Under the pieces are notes generated by a model. That model did not search any database. It saw only the letters and a program-made list of their open reading frames with translations, and was not told where the DNA came from. A stretch of DNA of 64,000 nucleotides from Candidatus Lachnoclostridium avicola (GTDB lineage: Bacteria; Bacillota; Clostridia; Lachnospirales; Lachnospiraceae). The position numbers were made by a program, and so were the translations under genes. Location: positions 54,643 to 118,642 of the forward strand of contig DXFM01000022.1 of NCBI GenBank assembly GCA_019114465.1. The letters are read 5' to 3'. Shown here piece after piece: positions 50,808 through 57,529 of this stretch (position 1 is the first letter of the stretch; every line of letters begins with the position of its first letter).

Positions 50808-52037
50808 ATGATGACGGCCCGCTGGTGGAAGGGATACGTGTTGGTGAGACTTCGGGGAGGGGAGCCGGAGCGTTTTCTCAATCTCTGCCGCAGCCGGGGA
50901 ATCGAGCTGTGGGACCTCCAGATCACAGAGGAGGGCTGCCAGGGCCTGATGACCGTTCCGGGGATTCTGGCCTCCCGGGAGCTGCAGAAAAAGTCCGGGA
51001 TCCGTCTGCGGGTGCTGAAGCGGTTCGGCCTGCCCTTTTTCCTCCGGAAAAACAGAAAGAGAAAGGCCTTTTTTGCCGGCCTGGCTGTCTGCCTGTCCCT
51101 GCTGTACAGCCTCTCATTTTTTATCTGGGACATCCAGATCGAGGGAAATCGAAAATACAGTGAAGACACGTTGATCCGATATCTGGACGGGCAGGGGATC
51201 CGGTGCGGGATGATCCGGGGCCGGGTGGACTGCGAGGGACTGGAGGACAGTCTGCGGAGCGATTTCTCAGAGATCACCTGGGTTTCGGCCCAGGTATCGG
51301 GAACCAGACTGGTGGTTAAGATAAAAGAGAATGAGGCTCTTCTGGAGATTCCGGTTCCGGATACGGAGCCCTGCGACATTGTGGCGGAAAAGGACGGGGT
51401 GATCACGGATATGATCGTCCGCAGCGGAACCCCTGCGGCTGCTGTGGGTGACAGGGTGACCGCCGGCCAGGTGTTAATCCGCGGGATGGTGCCGGTGACC
51501 GATGACAGCGGAGCGGTGGTGGCGGAACATCCGGTGCGGGCGGACGGGGATGTGACGGTCAGGACCACCCAGACTTACCGCCGGGAGTTTGGGCGGTGGA
51601 AGACGGTGGAGGCCATGACGGGAAGAGTCCGGCTGGGCCTGTTTGTGCGGGTGGGAAATGTTTCCTTCCGGCTGTTTTCCCCGGACAGTGGCAAAAGCAG
51701 CTGGAAGACCTCCATGGAGGAGAGACAGCTGCGCCTCACGGAGAACTTTTTCCTGCCGGTGTGGTGGGGACTCATCCGCTCCCGGGAGTACGTTTCCTAC
51801 GAGCGTCTTTACACGGAGGAGGAGAAAGAGAGGGCCGCGGCCAGAACTGCGGAGGAGTTTGCGGAAAATTTAGAGCGAAAAGGGGTGCAGATTGAGGAAA
51901 ATAATGCTAGAATAGTAGAAACCGACTCCGGCTTTCTGGTGGAGGGCAGCGCGGTCCTCCGGGAACCCATAGGAGAGAGCCGGAAAATGGAAGTCAGCGA
52001 AATACCAGCAGTAGAGGAGAATGACAGAACAGAATGA
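50808..52037 (+). CDS. yqfD: sporulation protein YqfD
   Basis: 409 aa. N-terminal cytoplasmic part (residues 1-85), one membrane helix about 86-106 (AFFAGLAVCLSLLYSLSFFIW), then a POTRA-like extracytoplasmic domain (IQIEGNRKYSEDTLIRYLDG) and the conserved AEKDGVITDMIVRSGTPAA. Same family as B. subtilis YqfD, a mother-cell protein. The stop overlaps the phoH start (ATGA). Confidence 0.95.
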   Translation: MMTARWWKGYVLVRLRGGEPERFLNLCRSRGIELWDLQITEEGCQGLMTVPGILASRELQKKSGIRLRVLKRFGLPFFLRKNRKRKAFFAGLAVCLSLLYSLSFFIWDIQIEGNRKYSEDTLIRYLDGQGIRCGMIRGRVDCEGLEDSLRSDFSEITWVSAQVSGTRLVVKIKENEALLEIPVPDTEPCDIVAEKDGVITDMIVRSGTPAAAVGDRVTAGQVLIRGMVPVTDDSGAVVAEHPVRADGDVTVRTTQTYRREFGRWKTVEAMTGRVRLGLFVRVGNVSFRLFSPDSGKSSWKTSMEERQLRLTENFFLPVWWGLIRSREYVSYERLYTEEEKERAAARTAEEFAENLERKGVQIEENNARIVETDSGFLVEGSAVLREPIGESRKMEVSEIPAVEENDRTE

Positions 52038-53038
52038 GTGTGATTGAGACGATGATCGACATTCCCGCAGAGCACGAGCAGAACGTCTGCGGGCAGTTTG
52101 ACAGCTATATTAAGAAAATTGAGAGAACGCTCCACGTGACCATGGTGGCCAGGGACGGGATGATCAAGGTGATCGGACCGGAGGAGATGGTGAAGCGGGC
52201 CAGGAGCGTATTCTCCAATCTCATTGAGCTTTCCAAGCGGGGCAATACCATCACGGAGCAGAATGTGGATTATGCCATCTCCCTCTCCTTTACGGAGAGC
52301 GACGGGCAGATCCTGGAGATTGACCGTGACATTATCTGCCGCACCATCAACGGAAAGCCGGTCAAGCCCAAGACGGTGGGCCAGAAGCAGTATGTGGACA
52401 TGATCCGGAAGAAAATGATCGTGTTCGGCATCGGCCCGGCCGGCACGGGAAAGACCTATCTGGCCATGGCCATGGCCATCCAGGCCTTTAAAAACGGGGA
52501 GGTAAACCGGATCATTCTCACCAGACCGGCCATTGAGGCGGGGGAGAAGCTGGGCTTTCTGCCCGGGGACCTTCAGAGCAAGATCGATCCCTATCTGCGC
52601 CCCCTTTATGACGCCCTGTACCAGATCATGGGGGCGGAGAGCTATCTCCACAACTCGGAGAAAGGGCTGATCGAGGTGGCTCCCCTGGCCTACATGAGAG
52701 GTCGGACCCTGGACAGCGCCTACATCATTCTGGACGAGGCTCAGAACACCACCCCGGCCCAGATGAAGATGTTCCTGACCAGAATCGGATTCGGCTCCAA
52801 GGTGATCGTCACGGGAGACCAGACCCAGAAGGATCTGGCGCCCGGTTCCGTATCCGGACTGGACATGGCCATCAAGATTCTGGGGAAGATTGACGACATC
52901 GGCTTCTGCCGGCTGACCAACCAGGATGTGGTCCGCCATCCCCTGGTGCAGAAGATCGTTCAGGCCTATGACGATTACGAGAGCAAGATGAAAGACAAGG
53001 GAGAAAAGCCCGCAAGGGGCATAAGGAGAAGGAAATGA
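52034..53038 (+). CDS. phoH: PhoH family ATPase
   Basis: 334 aa. N-terminal KH-like part, then the PhoH ATPase with Walker A GPAGTGKTYLAMAMA near residue 134, LTRPAIEAGEKLGFLPGD, and Walker B YIILDEAQNTTPAQMKMFLT. PhoH/YbeZ works with YbeY in rRNA maturation in other bacteria; the two overlap by 4 nt here. Confidence 0.96.
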   Translation: MSVIETMIDIPAEHEQNVCGQFDSYIKKIERTLHVTMVARDGMIKVIGPEEMVKRARSVFSNLIELSKRGNTITEQNVDYAISLSFTESDGQILEIDRDIICRTINGKPVKPKTVGQKQYVDMIRKKMIVFGIGPAGTGKTYLAMAMAIQAFKNGEVNRIILTRPAIEAGEKLGFLPGDLQSKIDPYLRPLYDALYQIMGAESYLHNSEKGLIEVAPLAYMRGRTLDSAYIILDEAQNTTPAQMKMFLTRIGFGSKVIVTGDQTQKDLAPGSVSGLDMAIKILGKIDDIGFCRLTNQDVVRHPLVQKIVQAYDDYESKMKDKGEKPARGIRRRK

Positions 53039-53532
53039 CCATTGAGATCGAATACGAAGCAGAGAAGAAGCTGGAGCTTCCCTATGAGACCATTATCCGG
53101 GACGTGATCGAGGAAGCCATGGATTACGAGGGCTGCCCCTATGAGGCGGAGGTCAGCGTGGTGCTGACAGACAACGAGGCCATCCGGGAGATCAACCGGG
53201 ATTACCGCCAGATCGACCGGGCCACGGACGTGCTGTCCTTTCCCATGGTGGATTATGAGCGGCCGGCGGATTTTGACGGCCTGGAGGACCACGCGGAGGA
53301 CTATTTCAACCCGGAGACCGGGGAACTGATGCTGGGGGATATTATCGTCTCCGTGGACAAGGTGGAGGAGCAGGCGGAAAAGTACGGCCACTCCCAGGCC
53401 CGGGAGCTGGCGTTCCTCGTGGCCCACAGCATGCTTCACCTGTTCGGATATGACCACATGGAGGAGGATGAGCGCCTGGTGATGGAGAAAAAGCAGGCGG
53501 AGATCCTGGAGAGGAGAGGGTACCGGAGATGA
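53035..53532 (+). CDS. ybeY: endoribonuclease YbeY
   Basis: 165 aa. Zinc site HSMLHLFGYDHMEEDE with three histidines; TDVLSFPMVDYERP and LMLGDIIVSVDK are conserved. Single-strand RNase for 16S rRNA 3' maturation and ribosome quality control. Overlaps the genes on both sides by 4 nt. Confidence 0.97.
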   Translation: MTIEIEYEAEKKLELPYETIIRDVIEEAMDYEGCPYEAEVSVVLTDNEAIREINRDYRQIDRATDVLSFPMVDYERPADFDGLEDHAEDYFNPETGELMLGDIIVSVDKVEEQAEKYGHSQARELAFLVAHSMLHLFGYDHMEEDERLVMEKKQAEILERRGYRR

Positions 53533-54644
53533 AAAAAACGGGGGGATTTGCGCTGTGTCTGGGTGCCTGCCTGCTGATGGCGGCGTCCGGGTGCGGAAAA
53601 AACTATGAGGAGGCGGCGGGAACTCTTCCCGCTCAGACGGAGGAGGTCCGGACGGAGCCGGTGGAGGTGACCGCCGCCCCGGAGGAGACCACGGCAGAGT
53701 TTGTGCCGGAGGAGCGGATCGCCGTGGACGGGCGGATCCAGAGCTATCTCACGGGGGAGATGAGAGATGCGGCCCAGGCGGACCGCCGGCCTCTGGCGGT
53801 GATGATCAGCAACGACCGGGAGGCCTGGCCCCACTACGGCATGGGCCGGGCGGGGGTGATCTATGAGGTGCCGGTGGAGGGGAATATGACCCGCTACATG
53901 GCCATCATGGAAGATTACGACGACCTGGAGCGGATCGGCTCGGTGAGAAGCTGCCGCAACTGCTTCATCGATTTTGCCAACGAGTTTGACGCCATATACG
54001 CCCACTACGGCCAGAGCACTTTTGCCAAGCCTCAGCTGAGGGAGATCGACGACATCAACGGGATCGAGGGGCGGGGAGCCCAGGCATTTTTCCGTTCCTC
54101 CGACCGGAAGGCGCCCCACAATGCCTACACCAGCTTTGACCGGATCCAGTCGGCCATCGTGGACTTGGGCTACAGTCAGGAGTACGGGGCGGACTACGAG
54201 GGCCACTATCAGTTTGCCCGGCCGGGGAAGGAGACGGTGTTAAGCGGCGTCGAGACGGTGGATGCTGTGCGGATCGTGCCCGGGTACTCCATGTACCACT
54301 CGGAATTCCGCTACAGCCAGGAGGACGGACTCTACCACCGCTATCAGGCGGACGCGCCCCAGGAGAGCGACGAGGGGCCGCTGGCGGTGAAAAATGTGAT
54401 CATCCAGTACTGTCAGTCGGGATATTACGCCAATACGGAATATTTGAACATTAACGTGGACACCTCCGAGTGGGGGTATTACGCCACCGGGGGGAAGGCG
54501 GTGACCGTCACCTGGAAAAAGGAGGACGGCATCACCCGCTACTACGGTCCGGACGGGGAGGAAATCCGCTTAAATCCTGGGAAAACCTGGGTCTGCATCC
54601 TCTCGACGAAGGATGTGGACAGGACGGAGTTTTATGGAGAATAA
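53529..54644 (+). CDS. DUF3048 (YerB-like) lipoprotein
   Basis: 371 aa. Lipoprotein signal with lipobox LMAASGC, then a short Glu/Thr-rich linker and a DUF3048 domain: RRPLAVMISNDREAWPHYGM, GVIYEVPVEGNMTRYMAI, RIGSVRSCRNCFIDFANE and HYGQS. YerB-type proteins are extracytoplasmic and of unknown function. Overlap with ybeY (ATGA) and with the next gene by 11 nt argues for co-translation. Confidence 0.88.
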   Translation: MKKTGGFALCLGACLLMAASGCGKNYEEAAGTLPAQTEEVRTEPVEVTAAPEETTAEFVPEERIAVDGRIQSYLTGEMRDAAQADRRPLAVMISNDREAWPHYGMGRAGVIYEVPVEGNMTRYMAIMEDYDDLERIGSVRSCRNCFIDFANEFDAIYAHYGQSTFAKPQLREIDDINGIEGRGAQAFFRSSDRKAPHNAYTSFDRIQSAIVDLGYSQEYGADYEGHYQFARPGKETVLSGVETVDAVRIVPGYSMYHSEFRYSQEDGLYHRYQADAPQESDEGPLAVKNVIIQYCQSGYYANTEYLNINVDTSEWGYYATGGKAVTVTWKKEDGITRYYGPDGEEIRLNPGKTWVCILSTKDVDRTEFYGE

Positions 54645-56040
54645 CAGAAGCAGAGCAGGAAGAAAAACAGAAAACAGGGCCAGGCCGCAGATGGGTCCTG
54701 CGCCCCTGGCCGTGTGGGCAGCTGGGGCGGGAGCAGTGCTGCAGCTGGTAGTCTTAAGACAGATAGGACAGGGCGGAGATGTATTATTTGCGTCTCCCGG
54801 TCTGGTTTATGGAGTGCTGTTTCTGGCGGCGGCCTTCGCCGTGCCCAATGGGGTGGCGGGAGCAGTCCGGGCGCGGATGAAAAAGGGAAAGACAGGAGAG
54901 GCGTCTCGGCTGTTTTCTGTGTCCCTGATCCTGGCCCTGGCAGTGGGAGCAATTCTGGCAGCCCTCCTCTTTTTTGGCGGCGGCTGGATAGCCGGGCGCG
55001 CGGGAGGCCGGGAGAGCGCCGCGGTGTGGAGGGCTCTGGCCCTGGCAGCCCTGTTTGCCGCCGGTTCCGGGGCGGTGCGGGGGTATTTTTATGGAATGGG
55101 AGTTTCGGCTCCCGGGGTAATCTCCATCCTCCTGGAAGCTGCAGGGGGAGGGGCGGCCGCCCTGTGGCTGGCCGCAGCCGGACAGGCCCAGGGGGAGCGT
55201 TCCGCCCTGGTTTACGGCACGGATCTCTACAGGAATGTGTTTGGAGCAGAGGGAGCGGTTCTGGGACTGGGAGCGGGAGCGGCCCTGTCCTTTGGGTTCC
55301 TGCTGCTGGCTCTTATGGTCTGCAGAAGGGAAATGTTCAGTCCGGGAGGACGGAAGAAAAGTCCGGCAGCTCTGGGACTGGAGATTTCTGCCGCCGCTCT
55401 TCCGGGGATCGTGACGGTGCTGGCCTTTGGCGGCTGCTTTCTGTCCGGAGCTTTCCGGCTGGCGGGGGAAGACGGTGCTGCCTGGGCCGGAATCGGGAGA
55501 AGCCGCCTGGCGGTATGGGCGGTCTCATCGGCGGTGTGCGCCCTGGGAGTGGGCAGAGCTTCCTACCTGCCCAGAGCCCGGAGGTCCATGAGAACCTGCC
55601 TGACGTCCGCGGCGGTGCGGACGGCGGCAGCGGGGGCAGTGGGAGGCCTGGTTCTGGCTCTGGCCTGGCGTCCTCTGTCTGCTTTCCTGTTTCCCGGGAC
55701 GGAGGCGCCGTCCCTGGGAGCGGCGGTTTTGAACGGAGTTACCGTACTCTTTCTTTCCCTGGCAGCTGTCACGGCCGCCGCCCTGTTCTCCCTGGGAAAA
55801 CGGTGGGTGGCTGCGGCGGCTGCCCTGGTGGCTCTGGCGGTCTCCCTGGTCCTGTCCCGCCTTCTCCCGGCGGCTCTCCCTGACAGTGTTCTGAGACTGA
55901 CGGCAGCCCAGGCCGCGGGGCCGGCCTGCTTCTGTCTCCTGACAGGCGCGGCTCTGGCCCTCATGGCCGGAGGCGGAGGAAGCCGGACGGAGAAAAATTC
56001 CCGGCCGGAACCGGTGCGGGGAAGATCCAGACGGAGATGA
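54634..56040 (+). CDS. SpoVB/MurJ-like polysaccharide flippase family protein (divergent)
   Basis: 468 aa, about 12 or more hydrophobic segments rich in Ala and Gly. The GAVRGYFYGMGVSAPGVISI segment with the following LLEA matches the place of the GYFQG...PTAxSQxxEQ region of SpoVB-like flippases, and LGLGAGAALSFGFLLLAL has the matching spacing. Overall similarity is weak, so it may carry a different substrate or be losing function. A lipid-linked cell-wall or cortex precursor is a guess. The strong G+C bias is greater than in its neighbours. ATG 54634 lies within the DUF3048 gene. Confidence 0.65.
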   Translation: MENNRSRAGRKTENRARPQMGPAPLAVWAAGAGAVLQLVVLRQIGQGGDVLFASPGLVYGVLFLAAAFAVPNGVAGAVRARMKKGKTGEASRLFSVSLILALAVGAILAALLFFGGGWIAGRAGGRESAAVWRALALAALFAAGSGAVRGYFYGMGVSAPGVISILLEAAGGGAAALWLAAAGQAQGERSALVYGTDLYRNVFGAEGAVLGLGAGAALSFGFLLLALMVCRREMFSPGGRKKSPAALGLEISAAALPGIVTVLAFGGCFLSGAFRLAGEDGAAWAGIGRSRLAVWAVSSAVCALGVGRASYLPRARRSMRTCLTSAAVRTAAAGAVGGLVLALAWRPLSAFLFPGTEAPSLGAAVLNGVTVLFLSLAAVTAAALFSLGKRWVAAAAALVALAVSLVLSRLLPAALPDSVLRLTAAQAAGPACFCLLTGAALALMAGGGGSRTEKNSRPEPVRGRSRRR

Positions 56041-56055
56041 GAGGAGGAGAGGACA

Positions 56056-56976
56056 GTGGTTTACACAGTGACCTTAAACCCGTCCCTGGACTATGTGGTG
56101 ACGGTGGACGGATTTGCCGTGGGAAAGACCAACCGGACCACCTCAGAGCAGATGGTTCCCGGGGGAAAAGGAATCAACGTGTCGGCGGTGCTGAAGAACC
56201 TGGGGGTGGAAACCCGGGCTCTCGGCTTCACAGCCGGTTTTGTGGGGGAGGAAATTGAACGCAGGCTGAAGGAGGCCGGGCTGGAGTGCGAATTTATCCG
56301 GCTGAGAGAAGGCTGCTCCCGGATCAATGTGAAGCTGGAGGGGTATGACGGCACGGAGATCAACGGCATGGGGCCTGCTGCGGATCCGGCGGCCCTGGAA
56401 GAGCTGATGGACAGGCTTTGCGGCCTGGGAGAAGGGGACGTGCTGGTGCTTGCGGGAAGCGTTCCCGGCGCCATGCCCCGGGATCTGTACGGCCGGATTA
56501 TGGAACGTCTGTCCGGGCGGGGAATCCTCTTTGCCGTGGATGCGTCAGGGGAGACTCTGCTTCAGGTGCTGAAGTTCCATCCCTTCCTCATCAAACCCAA
56601 CCGGGATGAGCTGGGAGAGCTGACCGGCACCCGCCCCGGGACGCTGGAGGAGGCGGCAGCGGGGGCGGCCCGGCTGCGGGAACTGGGAGCGGAAAATGTG
56701 CTGGTGTCCATGGGCGGCGAGGGCGCGGTCCTGGCAGATCAGACGGGGGCGGTCCGGGCGCTTTCCGCGCCGGAGGGGACGCTGGTCAACTCTGTGGGGG
56801 CGGGAGATTCCATGGTGGCCGGATTTCTGGCCGGCTGGCTGGAGCAGAAGGATTACTCCCACGCCCTGGCCATGGGAGTGGCCGCGGGAAGTGCCAGCGC
56901 CTTTTCCCAATCCCTGGCCGACGGAAACCAGGTGCGCCTCCTGTACGATTCCCTGAGAGGAAAAATCCGGATTTAA
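56056..56976 (+). CDS. fruK: 1-phosphofructokinase (PfkB family)
   Basis: 306 aa. VYTVTLNPSLDYVVTVDGF opens the protein, MVPGGKGINVSAVLKNLG binds substrate and NSVGAGDSMVAGFLAGWL holds the ATP site and catalytic Asp. Converts fructose 1-phosphate to fructose 1,6-bisphosphate; tagatose 6-phosphate kinase activity is a close alternative. Start is GTG 56056 after GAGGAGGAGAGG. No fructose PTS gene is next to it, which is unusual for fruK. Confidence 0.9.
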   Translation: MVYTVTLNPSLDYVVTVDGFAVGKTNRTTSEQMVPGGKGINVSAVLKNLGVETRALGFTAGFVGEEIERRLKEAGLECEFIRLREGCSRINVKLEGYDGTEINGMGPAADPAALEELMDRLCGLGEGDVLVLAGSVPGAMPRDLYGRIMERLSGRGILFAVDASGETLLQVLKFHPFLIKPNRDELGELTGTRPGTLEEAAAGAARLRELGAENVLVSMGGEGAVLADQTGAVRALSAPEGTLVNSVGAGDSMVAGFLAGWLEQKDYSHALAMGVAAGSASAFSQSLADGNQVRLLYDSLRGKIRI

Positions 56977-57001
56977 AAGGGAACGGTTTTTCGGTTGGGA
57001 G

Positions 57002-57030
57002 TTGACAGAAAAAGACAAGTGTGTTAAATT
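57002..57030 (+). promoter_or_regulatory. promoter of the leuS T-box transcript
   Basis: TTGACA (57002-57007), 17 nt, TAAATT (57025-57030). The transcript would start near 57037. Confidence 0.75.
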
Positions 57031-57036
57031 AGGGCT

Positions 57037-57290
57037 TAGCGTAAATACTGTGACAGGGAATAGTAGCCATTGGAGCGCATCAGAGAGCCGCCGGCAGGTG
57101 AGAGGCGGTTGCGGGAAGGTGGTGAACTGGCCCTTGAGTAGCCCTCTGAAAGGAATTATCCCAGTAGGACAGGCCGGCGGCCCGCCGTTACAGGGACAAT
57201 GAGGGGCACACGGAAGACGTGTGAAATAGAGTGGTACCGCGTGGGTATGATCCTGCGTCTCTATAATCGGATAGAGGCGCAGTTTTTTTT
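57037..57290 (+). promoter_or_regulatory. leucine T-box riboswitch with terminator
   Basis: AGAGAGCC and the GTGAGA-containing stem I elements are followed by GGTGAA-CTG-G and CCTTGAGTA, which places the specifier codon CTG (Leu) at 57127-57129. The T-box TGGTACCGCG lies at 57232-57241; its TGGT can pair with the ACCA end of uncharged tRNA-Leu. The terminator CTGCGTCTCTAT / ATAGAGGCGCAG followed by eight T spans 57253-57290. Low leucyl-tRNA charging should let transcription continue into leuS. Confidence 0.93.
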
Positions 57291-57441
57291 GCGCGATACG
57301 CCCGGCATGCAGCTGCCGCCCGGAGGTGCTTGCACATCCGGGGAGGCAGATATCTGCCGGGCAACGGACAGCGAACAGCTCTGCTGTGAGCTGCCCGTGG
57401 TATCGCGAATCGGATAGGGGAAGGAACTTTCCCTATCCAAT
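57288..57441 (+). repeat. dispersed structured intergenic repeat, copy C
   Basis: 154 nt. Best-preserved outer stem: TTGCGCGATAC pairs with GTATCGCGAA. The GCCCGGCA / TGCCGGGC stem encloses a longer inner hairpin (CTGCC, CCCGG, GGTGC pairing with GCAC, CCGGG, GGCAG) than in A or B. The terminal stem ends CCAAT, with one mismatch. It begins in the T-run of the T-box terminator and so lies inside the leuS mRNA leader, between riboswitch and gene. Confidence 0.88.
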
Positions 57442-57529
57442 CTTTCAGAAGAGGCCTCCGCTTTTCCCGGAGCCGTTCTGCTGCCCGTCCGTTTTCCAAG
57501 AAAGCACCATATATTAAGGAGGAACTGTC

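Noticed and set aside
54714..55883. 389-codon plus-strand frame overlapping the flippase gene in another phase
   Set aside because: Gly/Arg/Ser-rich shadow of a G+C-rich membrane protein gene; no start signal.
57253..57282. T-box terminator as a fourth copy of the repeat's terminal hairpin
   Set aside because: It shares ATCGGATAG by chance in the loop region, but the stem is CTGCGTCTCTAT/ATAGAGGCGCAG, fully explained by the T-box.
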